Notes under the pieces: model-generated
Told to the model about the DNA's origin: nothing
Databases searched by the model: none
Seen by the model: the letters and a program-made list of their open reading frames with translations, nothing else
NCBI GenBank assembly: GCA_017302135.1
Contig: JAFLDZ010000002.1
Coordinates: 310,001 to 374,000 of the forward strand
Direction of reading: 5' to 3'
DNA length: 64,000 nucleotides
Source: Lysobacterales bacterium
GTDB taxonomy: Bacteria > Pseudomonadota > Gammaproteobacteria > Xanthomonadales > Xanthomonadaceae
Shown here: piece by piece, positions 36,555 to 44,759 of the stretch
Layout: each line of letters opens with the position of its first letter
Position numbering within the stretch: position 1 is the stretch's first letter
Position numbers and translations under genes: made by a program

Positions 36555-38978
36555 ATGCTGTCCAATATGATGTTCGACCTCAAGTATGCATGGCGTCTTT
36601 TTCTCAAGGCTCCCGGCAACTCGCTGCTTTGCATCATCGTCGTGGCGCTCAGCGTAGGTCTGTCGCTGTTCGTGTACGTGATCGACTACAACATGTTCTT
36701 GAAGCCGCTGCCGTTCCCGGATTCGCAGCGCTGGCTGAGCCTCCAGCTTGCCGAGAACGAATCCGAATCGCAAAGTCCCTACATCGACGCCTATACGTAT
36801 CAAGAACTGCAGAAGCGAGGGACCGCTGTCGACTACCTGGGGGCGTTTTCGCAACAGCCGGCCGTCCTCAGCGAAGGCCAGGCGAGCACGCGGCTGCGCG
36901 CAGCGGCCATCAGCCCGCAGCTCCTGACCGCGACCAAGGTCAAGCCGAAGTCGGGGCGAATTTTCAATGCTGCGGACAGTCAGATCGGTGCCGCTCGCAC
37001 GGCGGTTTTGAGCTTCTCGACATGGCAGACATATTTCGCGGCCGACCCCGCGATCGTCGGCAAGCAAACTCGCATCGACGGCGAACCCGTGCGGGTCATC
37101 GGTGTGTTGCCCGACGATTTCTTCGCTTTCCAGGATTTCGAGATCTGGTTCCCGCTGCAACTGCCCAATCTCGCCAATCCGAGCGATTCGACCGTCACCT
37201 TGTCACCCATCGTCATTCTGAAAGAGGGACAAGAGGCGGAAGCAGCGCTGCAGAGCATGCAGGCAGTGGTCGACGAAGTCGGCAAAACGCACAAGAGTCT
37301 TTTCGGCCCCGACCGCAAACTCGATCTCTTTCCCGCAAATCGCATGTACACGCATGGCAACATCGCGGTTGTCGCCATGGCCACCTTCATCGCCGTCGCC
37401 GTGTTGTTGCTGGGCGGCTTGAATATCAGCCTGATCATCTTCGCCATGCTGCTTGAGCGGGCTCGCGAACTTGCGCTGAGGACCGCATTGGGCTCCACCA
37501 GAATGCGCCTGATCCGCCAGTGTCTTCTGCAGTCCGCATTCGTCGTGCTGTTCGGACTCGTACTGGGTGGCTTTCTCGCAGCGATGGCAGTGGACTGGGC
37601 CCACGGATTGCTCGAATTCACCGCCCGCATTCAGGCGGCCGGGCGTGATCCCAATGAATTGGTGATCAGACCGTTCGATTTGCTTACCGCGATAGGGGTT
37701 GCGATCTTCCTCTGGCTGGCCAGCACGCTGATCCCCGCATGGCGTCTTTCCAGACTGGATCCAGCGATGACCCTGGCCGGAAGCGGCAAAGGTGGAATCG
37801 CGACGCGCGGCGGGAACAAGACCGCCAGCATCCTGGTCGGCTTGCAGGTATTCGTGTCCTCGCTGCTGCTGGTCATCTGCGCGAATGTAGTGCTCGCTGT
37901 CAACAAAGAATTGAGCAAGCCGCTAGGCGTGGAATCCACGCAGCGCATGATCTCGACTTATCCGACGATTTTCGATTCGCGCTACGCTGACCCGAATCAG
38001 CGTCTGCTTTACTGGGATCAACTCGCTGGCACCATCAAAGAGCGGATACCCGGTGCGGAAGTCGCATTCGCGACAGCTCCGCCGACCGCGCCGGAGGAGG
38101 TCCCTGCCATTCTCGGAGACAGAACGGATGTCGCCCAGAACGGCACTTTGACCCTCCCCGTCGCCGCCGTGTCCGAAAGTTATTTCGCATTGCTCGGCAT
38201 CGATCTCAAAAGTGGCCGGCTGTTCGACAACACCGACGACAGTTCATCCACAGGCGTGGCGGTAGTCGACGAACGAACGGCCGAGCGCTATTGGCCAGGA
38301 CGCAATCCGATCGGCCAGCGCCTGCGCCTCAATCCGAATGAAAACGGCCCATGGCTCGAAGTCGTCGGCGTGGTATCTGCCGTCTCGGAGCCCTATCCCG
38401 CGACGATCGGCGTGATTTACCAGCCATTGCGTCAAGCGGCTCCCGAGGCATTCCAGTTGCTCGTGAAATTGCCGGCGTCGGCGACCAACAGCCGAGAGGC
38501 ACTGCATGCCGCTGCGTTTTCCGTGAATCCTGATCTGCCGCTGCACAATCTGCAGAAGCTGGATGAGTATCTGGTCGCGATCAACTCCTACAAGTCGCTT
38601 GTCCCCGGGTTCAGCGGCATAGGTCTGGTATTGATCACCTTGGCCGCGACAGGTCTGTTCGGATTGATCGGCCGGTCGGTCGCGCAGCGGACGCAGGAAA
38701 TAGGCGTCTTGCGCGCACTGGGTTGCACGAAGTGGAAAGTCACCGCCAAGTTCCTGCGCCAGGCGCTGATATATCTCGGCGTCGGAATCGTCGGTGGCTG
38801 CGTCGGCATCGCGATGACGACATCCATGAGTGGTACCATCTCGAACGTTCTCGAGAACGTGATTCCGGTCACTGCCGGCGTATTCGTTCTGATCGCGCTC
38901 GTGATCTTCGTTTCATCTTTCATGCCTACCCGACGCGCAGTCTCGATGGAGCCGGGCGACGCTCTGCGCTACGAGTAA
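36555..38978 (+). CDS. Orphan FtsX/MacB-type ABC permease (ADOP-like)
   Basis: The 807-residue inner-membrane protein has two MacB/FtsX-like halves. Half 1: the first helix (LLCIIVVALSVGLSLFVYVI), a periplasmic domain with ISPQLLTATKVKPKSGRIF, then three helices at about 270-400 ending in ALRTALGSTRMRLIRQCLLQSA. Half 2: a helix near 427 (ILVGLQVFVSSLLLVICANV), a second periplasmic domain (YFALLGIDLKSGRLFDNTDD, YWPGRNPIGQRLRL), and three C-terminal helices with TQEIGVLRALGCTKWKV. Duplicated orphan permeases of this kind (ADOP) carry no ATPase, and none is encoded within the window nearby. MacB-type machines drive mechanotransmission in export of peptides, lipoproteins or lipids. The START-like gene follows after 82 bp and is likely co-expressed. 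Confidence 0.85.
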   Translation: MLSNMMFDLKYAWRLFLKAPGNSLLCIIVVALSVGLSLFVYVIDYNMFLKPLPFPDSQRWLSLQLAENESESQSPYIDAYTYQELQKRGTAVDYLGAFSQQPAVLSEGQASTRLRAAAISPQLLTATKVKPKSGRIFNAADSQIGAARTAVLSFSTWQTYFAADPAIVGKQTRIDGEPVRVIGVLPDDFFAFQDFEIWFPLQLPNLANPSDSTVTLSPIVILKEGQEAEAALQSMQAVVDEVGKTHKSLFGPDRKLDLFPANRMYTHGNIAVVAMATFIAVAVLLLGGLNISLIIFAMLLERARELALRTALGSTRMRLIRQCLLQSAFVVLFGLVLGGFLAAMAVDWAHGLLEFTARIQAAGRDPNELVIRPFDLLTAIGVAIFLWLASTLIPAWRLSRLDPAMTLAGSGKGGIATRGGNKTASILVGLQVFVSSLLLVICANVVLAVNKELSKPLGVESTQRMISTYPTIFDSRYADPNQRLLYWDQLAGTIKERIPGAEVAFATAPPTAPEEVPAILGDRTDVAQNGTLTLPVAAVSESYFALLGIDLKSGRLFDNTDDSSSTGVAVVDERTAERYWPGRNPIGQRLRLNPNENGPWLEVVGVVSAVSEPYPATIGVIYQPLRQAAPEAFQLLVKLPASATNSREALHAAAFSVNPDLPLHNLQKLDEYLVAINSYKSLVPGFSGIGLVLITLAATGLFGLIGRSVAQRTQEIGVLRALGCTKWKVTAKFLRQALIYLGVGIVGGCVGIAMTTSMSGTISNVLENVIPVTAGVFVLIALVIFVSSFMPTRRAVSMEPGDALRYE

Positions 38979-39060
38979 CGCATCGACACGCCTTCCATCG
39001 GAAGACCGTATAAAGCGCTTGAATCGCAGCAACCACACATTCAGTCGAAGAAGACAGAAC

Positions 39061-39774
39061 ATGCAGCCAGAAAACAAACAACGGCGAAAAAGAAGCTTCA
39101 AGTCCCGCCTGCTCATCGTGTTCGGCGTGCTTTGCGCCGCAGCACTGACAGCGCATTTCGCATGGAAGTACTCTGGCTCGGATCAGCCGGAACTGGTCAT
39201 CGACAAAGATGGCATCAAGGTCTATTCCATCAAATCGCCCGGATCTTCTGTCCTGAAGATCATGGCGACGAGACGTGTCCCGACAACGATGGACAAAGCA
39301 GTGTCGGGCATGATGGACGACAGTCTCGAGAATTGCGCCGACTGGAACGCGAATTGCTTCGTCTCGCGCGCTGTCGACCCTTGGGATCCGAAGACCGCGT
39401 CCTATACGCAGCTATGGGTCCAGAATGTAGGCACCCCCTTCGCGCCGCGCGAGTATCTTCTCAACACGCAATTGTCGAAAGACCCCGTCACCAAAGTGGT
39501 GGTCGTCCAGTTCAAGGCAGCACCCGACAAACTGCCGCCCGATGACTGCTGCGTCCGGGTAAGACACATGCAAAGTCGTTGGCAGTTCACGCCGGCAGGC
39601 GAAAACCAGATCGACGTCAAACTGTTGATGGATATCGATGTCGAAGTTCCGTACTTCCTGTTCAACATGGAGGTCGCCGACAGCGTCTATGCCACCTTCG
39701 AAGATCTGCCGCGCGTGTTCAATGCGAAGCGATACGAGAATGCCAGAGTGGAATGGCTGCACAGCGCCGAATAA
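39061..39774 (+). CDS. START/SRPBCC-like lipid-binding domain protein, membrane anchored
   Basis: The ATG at 39061 follows GAAGAAGACAGAAC; a TTG 14 codons earlier is the alternative. The 237-residue product starts MQPENKQRRKRSFKSRLLIV, has a basic N-terminus and one membrane helix (18-36), and then a periplasmic domain. That domain carries DKDGIKVYSIKSPGSSVLKIMATRRVPTTMDKAVSGMMDD, SYTQLWVQNVGTPFAPREYLL and a final helix with FEDLPRVFNAKRYENARV. This order matches START-like domains, which hold a lipid or other hydrophobic ligand; the exact ligand is unknown. Its cysteines occur as DCCVRV and NCADWNANC. It is paired with the orphan permease upstream. Confidence 0.72.
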   Translation: MQPENKQRRKRSFKSRLLIVFGVLCAAALTAHFAWKYSGSDQPELVIDKDGIKVYSIKSPGSSVLKIMATRRVPTTMDKAVSGMMDDSLENCADWNANCFVSRAVDPWDPKTASYTQLWVQNVGTPFAPREYLLNTQLSKDPVTKVVVVQFKAAPDKLPPDDCCVRVRHMQSRWQFTPAGENQIDVKLLMDIDVEVPYFLFNMEVADSVYATFEDLPRVFNAKRYENARVEWLHSAE

Positions 39775-39813
39775 GAGCGGTCGATCCACGCTGAATCGGC
39801 CCCGCTGCCGATA

Positions 39814-39843
39814 CGCGCGCAGGGCGGTTCGTTCCTGCGCGCG
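39814..39843 (+). terminator. Strong inverted repeat after the START-like gene, terminator-like
   Basis: A perfect 10-bp stem CGCGCGCAGG/CCTGCGCGCG (39814-39823 and 39834-39843) with a 10-nt loop begins 40 bp after the stop codon. No T-run follows, so it may be a Rho-dependent or attenuating structure rather than a classical terminator. Confidence 0.45.
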
Positions 39844-39972
39844 CAGGTGGGCTTCGACCAAGGGCTCTTGGATTTCCGTGTCGGAACGTGGACTGCTGAA
39901 CGATCGGCATCGGCAGCAGGGGATTTTTCGGCGCGTCCGCCCGCCCCCGCTTCCATACCTCCCCGGATGCGG

Positions 39973-39978
39973 TATAAA
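39973..39978 (+). promoter_or_regulatory. Candidate -10 box of the first DUF2147 gene
   Basis: TATAAA at 39973-39978 lies 68 bp before the ATG at 40047. It is the only close match to a -10 hexamer in this GC-rich 270-bp gap. The best -35 candidate (TTCCAT at 39951-39956) is weak. The leader contains CCCGGC/GCCGGG around 39991-40016. Confidence 0.4.
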
Positions 39979-40046
39979 GACCTGCCCCGGCGCGGCTCCC
40001 GCCAAGCCGGGCTCGACAATATGATCCACGCCCTGGGAGGGGAAAG

Positions 40047-40487
40047 ATGCGCATCAAATCACTCATGACACTGCTCGCGTTGCCGATGATGGCCGCAGCA
40101 TTCGTCGCGTCGGCCCAGAATGCTTCGCCGGTCGGCCAATGGAAAACCTACGATGAAGAAACCGGCAAAGCCCGACTCATCGTCGATGTCTACGAAGCCA
40201 AGGGCGGCACCTACGCCGCCAAGGTCGTCGATACCCTGTTCCAGCCCAACGCGGTCTGCACCGAATGCAGCGGCGACAAGAAGGGCAAGCCGATCAAGGG
40301 CATGGTCATCATGTGGGGGCAGAAGCCCGGTGCCGATGGCAGCTTCTCCGGCGGCCAGGTGTTGAAACTCACCAACGGCAAGACCTACAAATCCAAGGCC
40401 CAGTTGCAAGCGGGCGGCAGCAAGTTCGAGGTCTCCGGCTGCCTGGGCCCGATCTGCAAGAAACAGGTCTGGACCCGCGAGAACTGA
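40047..40487 (+). CDS. DUF2147 secreted protein, copy 1
   Basis: The 146-residue product has a signal peptide (MRIKSLMTLLALPMMAAAFVASA) and then the DUF2147 domain: VGQWKTYDEETGKARLIVDVYE, YAAKVVDTL, CTECSGDKKGKPIKGMVIMWG, GGQVLKLTNGKTYKSKAQL, and the C-terminal SGCLGPICKKQVWTR. It is a small beta-barrel-like periplasmic protein with two Cys pairs; the family has no known function. GGGAGGGGAAAG precedes the ATG. It is a paralogue of the gene at 40608, and a strong hairpin separates them. Confidence 0.9.
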   Translation: MRIKSLMTLLALPMMAAAFVASAQNASPVGQWKTYDEETGKARLIVDVYEAKGGTYAAKVVDTLFQPNAVCTECSGDKKGKPIKGMVIMWGQKPGADGSFSGGQVLKLTNGKTYKSKAQLQAGGSKFEVSGCLGPICKKQVWTREN

Positions 40488-40509
40488 TCCAGCGCACAAG
40501 CGTCGCCCG

Positions 40510-40546
40510 AACGGCCCGTGATCGGAAACGATTCGCGGGCCGTTTT
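40510..40546 (+). terminator. Two-tier hairpin terminator between the DUF2147 genes
   Basis: Outer stem AACGGCCCG/CGGGCCGTT (40510-40518 and 40536-40544) encloses an inner stem ATCG/CGAT closed by a GAAA tetraloop (40521-40532). TT and then CATA follow. It lies 23 bp after the first DUF2147 stop. The T-run is short, but the stem is strong. Confidence 0.75.
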
Positions 40547-40607
40547 CATATGCACGTATCCAGAATGTGCACGCATCCAGCATGTCCACTCCAGACAGAC
40601 CTCAGCC

Positions 40608-41054
40608 ATGATCCGCAGCCTCCTCGCCCTGTTCGCCCTGCTTTGCCTGCTGCCGCTGAACGCGTTGGCCCAGAACACCCCGCTCGGCCGCTGGCGCAGC
40701 ATCGACGATGCCACCGGCAAGCCCAAGGCGGTGATCGAAGTCTCCCAGGCCGGCAACGGCACGCTGTCGGCGAAGATCGTCCAGTTGATCGACACCAGCG
40801 ACGGCCCGAACCCGCTTTGCGACGACTGCAGCGGCGCACGCCACAACCAGCCGATCCTCGGCATGACCATCGCCTGGGGGCTGAAACCCCAAGGTAAGGT
40901 CTGGGGCGGCGGCCGCATCCTCGACCCGGAAAACGGCAAGGAATACTCGGTGAAGATGACGCCCATCGCGGGCGGCAAGAAGCTTGAAGTGCGCGGCTTC
41001 CTCGGCCTGGCCCTGCTCGGCCGCACCCAGACCTGGCTGCGGGAGTCGCCGTAG
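40608..41054 (+). CDS. DUF2147 secreted protein, copy 2
   Basis: The 148-residue paralogue of the upstream gene. Signal peptide MIRSLLALFALLCLLPLNALA, mature start QNTPLGRWRSIDDATGKPKAVIEVSQ, the shared CDDCSGARHNQPILGMTIAWGLKP block, GGRILDPENGKEYSVKM and VRGFLGLALLGRTQTW. The C-terminal cysteine pair of copy 1 (GCLGPICK) is replaced by GFLGLALL, so the two probably differ in disulfides. Copy 2 has the more common DUF2147 C-terminus. It ends 50 bp before metG. Confidence 0.9.
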   Translation: MIRSLLALFALLCLLPLNALAQNTPLGRWRSIDDATGKPKAVIEVSQAGNGTLSAKIVQLIDTSDGPNPLCDDCSGARHNQPILGMTIAWGLKPQGKVWGGGRILDPENGKEYSVKMTPIAGGKKLEVRGFLGLALLGRTQTWLRESP

Positions 41055-41104
41055 CGGCGCATGCGATAATCGCCGGCCGTTTCCGCTGCTGGTCCGCCCC
41101 GCCC

Positions 41105-43249
41105 ATGACTCGTTCCGCGCTCGTCACCAACGCCCTGCCCTACGCCAACGGCCAGATCCATCTCGGCCATCTGGTGGGCTACATCCAGGCCGATATCTGG
41201 GTGCGGGCGCGGCGGATGTCGGGCGACACCGTCCACTTCGTCTGCGCCGACGACACCCACGGCACGCCGATCATGCTGGCGGCCGAAAAAGCCGGCACCA
41301 CGCCGGAAGCCTTCATCGCCGACATCCAGGCCGCGCACGTGCGCGATTTCGCCGCGTTCGGTGTGGTCTACGACCACTACGACTCCACCCACTCGGCCGG
41401 CAACCGCGCGATCACCGAGGCGATCTACGCCCGGCTCGACGCCAACGGCCACATCGGCCGGCGCGCGGTGCAGCAGTTCTACGACCCGGCCAAGGGCATG
41501 TTCCTGCCCGACCGCTACATCAAGGGCATCTGCCCGAACTGCGGCACGCCCGACCAGTACGGCGACAACTGCGAACACTGCGGCGCCACCTACGCGCCCA
41601 CGGATCTGAAGGAACCGCGCTCGGTCATCAGCGGCGCCACGCCGGAGATGCGCGAGTCGGAGCATTTCTTCTTCGAACTCGGGCAGTTCACCGATTTCCT
41701 GCGCGAATGGCTGTCCGGCGACGTGATGGTGCCGGGCATGAAGGCCAAGCTGCAGGAATGGCTGGACTCCGACGGCGGCCTGCGCCCATGGGACATCTCC
41801 CGCGACGCGCCGTATTTCGGCTTCGAGATTCCCGGCCAGCCCGGCAAGTATTTCTACGTCTGGCTGGACGCGCCGATCGGCTATCTCAGCAGCTTCAAGT
41901 CGCTGTGCGATGCGAAGGGCTACGACTTCGATGCGTTCACGAAGGCCGGTAGCGACGCCGAGCTGCATCATTTCATCGGCAAGGACATCGTGAATTTCCA
42001 CGGCCTGTTCTGGCCTGCGGTGCTGCAGGGCTCGGGCTTCCGCACGCCGACGCGGCTGCATGTGAATGGGTATCTCACCGTCAACGGCACGAAAATGTCG
42101 AAGGGCCGCGGCACTTTCATCCAAGCGCGCACCTATCTCGACAGCGGACTGCATCCTGAGGCGTTGCGCTATTACTTCGCCACGAAAAGCAACGGTCAAG
42201 TCGAAGATGTCGATTTGAATCTGAGCGACTTCGTCGCGCGCGTAAACAGCGACGTTGTCGGAAAGTTCGTGAATATCGCGAGCCGCTGTGCTGGCTTCAT
42301 CGAAAAGCATTGCGATGGTGTGATCGGCAGCGGATTTACGACAGGACATGGCGAAGAACTCTATTCGAGAACGCTTGCAAGGCGCGATGAAATCATTGCC
42401 GCCTATGCTGCAAACAATCCTGCCGCCGCGCTCCGAAGCATCATGGAGGCCTGCGATGAAGCCAATGCGTACATCGCCGATCGAGCGCCATGGAAGCTGG
42501 CAAAGCAGCTTGAAAGCGATCCCTCCGTGCATGACGACCTTCGCGCTGTTTGCACGACGGCATTGAATATTTTCAGACTGATCAATGCTTATTTGAAACC
42601 CATTCTTCCCGACACCTCATTGCGAGCGGAGTTTTTCCTTTCCGCCCCGGCCTCGCACTGGAGCGATTTGGATGCCCCACTGCTGAATCACGCGATAAAA
42701 CCTTATGCAGCCCTCTTCACCCGAATCGACCCGAAACAGATCGAAGCCATGACCGAAGCCTCCAGAGAATCGATGAAGCCGACCGATGCCGCTGTTGCAG
42801 GAGCGGCTTCAGCCGCGAAGCCTGCGGATTCGGAATCGAAGCTCGCGGCTGAAGCCGCTCCTACGAAGAGCGAGGCGGCGAAGAGCGAAGTGGCGAAGGC
42901 CGAGGCTGCTGCGGGCGGTTTCATTGGCATCGACGATTTCGCGAAGCTCGATCTGCGCATCGGCAAGGTGCTGGCGTGCGAATTCGTCGAGGGCTCGGAC
43001 AAGTTGCTGCGTTTCGAGCTGGACGCGGGCGAACTGGGCAAGCGGCAGATCTTCTCGGGGATCCGCGGCAGCTACGGTGAGCCGGAAACGCTGGTCGGCC
43101 GCAACGTGGTGTTCATCGCCAATCTCGCGCCGCGCAAGATGCGTTTCGGCCTGAGCGAGGGCATGATCCTCTCCGCCGGTTTCGACGGCGGCGCGCTGGC
43201 GTTGCTGGATGCCGACAGCGGCGCCGAACCTGGAATGCCAGTGCGCTGA
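41105..43249 (+). CDS. metG: Methionyl-tRNA synthetase
   Basis: Charges tRNA-Met. The 714-residue product has the class I HIGH-type motif (NALPYANGQIHLGH), the zinc knuckle CPNCG...CEHCG, the KMSKG loop (NGTKMSKGRG), the anticodon-binding helical domain (about 390-550), and the C-terminal tRNA-binding domain (about 610-714, FAKLDLRIGKVLACEFVEGSDKLL...MILSAG). The Ala/Lys-rich linker (about 565-605) is encoded by a REP-like inverted repeat plus simple repeats. Codon use changes within the gene: roughly 42140-42780 is clearly lower in G+C (about 50% in a sampled 60 bp) than the first kilobase. This suggests a recombined segment. Confidence 0.97.
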   Translation: MTRSALVTNALPYANGQIHLGHLVGYIQADIWVRARRMSGDTVHFVCADDTHGTPIMLAAEKAGTTPEAFIADIQAAHVRDFAAFGVVYDHYDSTHSAGNRAITEAIYARLDANGHIGRRAVQQFYDPAKGMFLPDRYIKGICPNCGTPDQYGDNCEHCGATYAPTDLKEPRSVISGATPEMRESEHFFFELGQFTDFLREWLSGDVMVPGMKAKLQEWLDSDGGLRPWDISRDAPYFGFEIPGQPGKYFYVWLDAPIGYLSSFKSLCDAKGYDFDAFTKAGSDAELHHFIGKDIVNFHGLFWPAVLQGSGFRTPTRLHVNGYLTVNGTKMSKGRGTFIQARTYLDSGLHPEALRYYFATKSNGQVEDVDLNLSDFVARVNSDVVGKFVNIASRCAGFIEKHCDGVIGSGFTTGHGEELYSRTLARRDEIIAAYAANNPAAALRSIMEACDEANAYIADRAPWKLAKQLESDPSVHDDLRAVCTTALNIFRLINAYLKPILPDTSLRAEFFLSAPASHWSDLDAPLLNHAIKPYAALFTRIDPKQIEAMTEASRESMKPTDAAVAGAASAAKPADSESKLAAEAAPTKSEAAKSEVAKAEAAAGGFIGIDDFAKLDLRIGKVLACEFVEGSDKLLRFELDAGELGKRQIFSGIRGSYGEPETLVGRNVVFIANLAPRKMRFGLSEGMILSAGFDGGALALLDADSGAEPGMPVR
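42799..42862. repeat. REP-like inverted repeat pair inside metG coding sequence
   Basis: AGGAGCGGCTTCAGCCGCGA (42799-42818) and its exact reverse complement (42843-42862) form a 20-bp perfect inverted repeat with a 24-bp spacer. Each arm is itself partly palindromic (GCGGCT/AGCCGC). This is the GTAGGAGCGGCTTCAGCCGCGA-type REP found between genes in Xanthomonads and Pseudomonas (from memory). Here it is translated in frame as the Ala-rich interdomain linker (AGAASAAKPADSESKLAAEAAP). Confidence 0.8.
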
Positions 43250-43264
43250 TTCGCGGAGATGCCG

Positions 43265-43573
43265 ATGCGCAACAATCTTCATCACCCCCTCCGGTCGATC
43301 GCGTGGCTCGCCGCGTTGATCGCAGTGCTGGCCACCGGCTGTGCCGGCACGTCGACGGGCGATACGGCCCCGAAAGACCCGCAGCCCGCCCCGCGCCCAA
43401 TCGGCGGCGACCGCGACGCGCATGGCTGCCTCGCGCCCGCCGGTTACACGTGGTGCGCACGCGAACGCGCCTGCGTGCGTCCGTGGGAACTGGCGAAGCA
43501 GGCGGGCTTCGACAATACCGCTGAAGGTTTCGCAGCGCACTGCTCGGCAGCGGACAGCACCACGACCCCGTGA
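43265..43573 (+). CDS. Small lipoprotein with a conserved cysteine-rich C-terminal motif
   Basis: The second ATG (43265) is chosen because GGAG is six bases upstream; the ATG at 43259 abuts it. The 102-residue product has lipobox VLATGC (Cys26), a short Thr/Pro linker and the motif [20 protein letters not shown], then a further Cys ([10 protein letters not shown]). This G-C-x(5)-G-Y-x-W-C motif recurs in small bacterial lipoproteins of unknown function. Its stop codon overlaps the GTG of the next gene. Confidence 0.8.
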   Translation: MRNNLHHPLRSIAWLAALIAVLATGCAGTSTGDTAPKDPQPAPRPIGGDRDAHGCLAPAGYTWCARERACVRPWELAKQAGFDNTAEGFAAHCSAADSTTTP

Positions 43574-43992
43574 GTATCGATCTCGTCGAACGCATCGACC
43601 GCATCCTGCCGCAGACGCAGTGCGGACAATGCGGTTACGCAGGCTGCCGGCCCTACGCTGAAGCCATGGCGCTCGGCGAAGCGGGCGTCGATCGTTGTCC
43701 TCCCGGCGGCGATGCGGGCGCGCGCGCATTGGCGCACGTGCTGCGCGTGCCTGCAGTGCCGTACGACCACTCACGCGGTCTGCACAAATCACCGCAGGTC
43801 GCGGTGGTCGTGGAAGCGGACTGCATCGGCTGCACCAAATGCATCCAGGCGTGCCCGGTCGACGCCATCATCGGCGCGGCCAAGCACATGCACGTGGTGA
43901 TCGAACCGCTGTGCACCGGCTGCGAGCTGTGCATTCCGGCGTGCCCGGTGGATTGCATCCTGCTGCTGCCCGCTGCAGAGTCGACGCCATGA
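43570..43992 (+). CDS. RnfB/RsxB-type iron-sulfur protein
   Basis: The 140-residue product starts with GTG (overlapping the previous stop). An N-terminal Fe4-S4 motif resembles RnfB ([35 protein letters not shown]). Two ferredoxin motifs follow: [16 protein letters not shown] and [16 protein letters not shown]. The N-terminal membrane helix of typical RnfB is missing, and no rnfA, C, D, G or E is nearby, as in other Xanthomonads. It may serve as a cytosolic electron carrier; inference. It overlaps the following membrane gene by 4 bp. Confidence 0.9.
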   Translation: MSIDLVERIDRILPQTQCGQCGYAGCRPYAEAMALGEAGVDRCPPGGDAGARALAHVLRVPAVPYDHSRGLHKSPQVAVVVEADCIGCTKCIQACPVDAIIGAAKHMHVVIEPLCTGCELCIPACPVDCILLLPAAESTP

Positions 43993-44729
43993 CCTACCTT
44001 GCGCTCGATGCCGCCGCCATCATCGCCACCGGCGCGCGGTTGAGCACGCGGATCGACGAGCGCTTCGAGAATTCCGGGCTTTTCAAAGTGAGCCGGGAAC
44101 TGCTGGCCGTCGCGCGCGACACCACCGAAACCATCGAACACATCCGCCGGCCGCGCTGGTGGATCCGCGCGGGCGTCGCACTGGCGTTGCTGGCGATGGT
44201 CGCAGTCGCCATCGTGCTGGCGGCATCCGCCAGCGCGCCGTCGTCGCAACTGGAATGGTTCGCGCTGCTGCAGATCATCGAGTCGGCGATCAACGACCTG
44301 ATTTTTCTCGGGATCGCGGTGTTTTTCCTGTCGTCGCTGGAGACCCGGATCAAACGCCGGGCCGCGCTGCGCGCGCTGCATCAGTTGCGCAGCCTCGCGC
44401 ACGTGATCGACATGCACCAGCTGACCAAGGACCCGGAACAACTGCTCTCGGCGGATGGCGCGACCGCCTCCTCGCCGGAGCGCACGCTCAATCGCTTCGA
44501 ACTGTCCCGTTACCTCGACTACTGCACCGAGATGCTGGCGATCATCAGCAAACTCGCGGCGCTGTACGTGCAGGACATGGACGATCCGCAGGTGTTGGGC
44601 GCGGTCAACGACATCCAGAACCTGACCACGGGACTGTCGTCCAACATCTGGCAGAAGATCGTCCTGATCGACAGCATCGACGAGCGCAAGCATCGCGCCA
44701 TCGCAAACGAGAACGCGACCGGCCGCTGA
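43989..44729 (+). CDS. Membrane protein of unknown function, coupled to the RnfB-like gene
   Basis: The 246-residue protein has two hydrophobic helices (about 62-78, [20 protein letters not shown], and 100-118, [18 protein letters not shown]). Soluble N-terminal (1-55) and C-terminal (120-246) helical regions flank them; the latter carries [21 protein letters not shown] and [20 protein letters not shown]. There are no redox motifs. It resembles a widespread group of proteins with unknown function. The 4-bp ATGA overlap with the Fe-S gene implies co-translation. It ends convergently with the GumN gene (30-bp gap). Confidence 0.8.
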   Translation: MTYLALDAAAIIATGARLSTRIDERFENSGLFKVSRELLAVARDTTETIEHIRRPRWWIRAGVALALLAMVAVAIVLAASASAPSSQLEWFALLQIIESAINDLIFLGIAVFFLSSLETRIKRRAALRALHQLRSLAHVIDMHQLTKDPEQLLSADGATASSPERTLNRFELSRYLDYCTEMLAIISKLAALYVQDMDDPQVLGAVNDIQNLTTGLSSNIWQKIVLIDSIDERKHRAIANENATGR

Positions 44730-44759
44730 GCGTCTCTGTTGCTGGTTTTTCCGCTGGCT

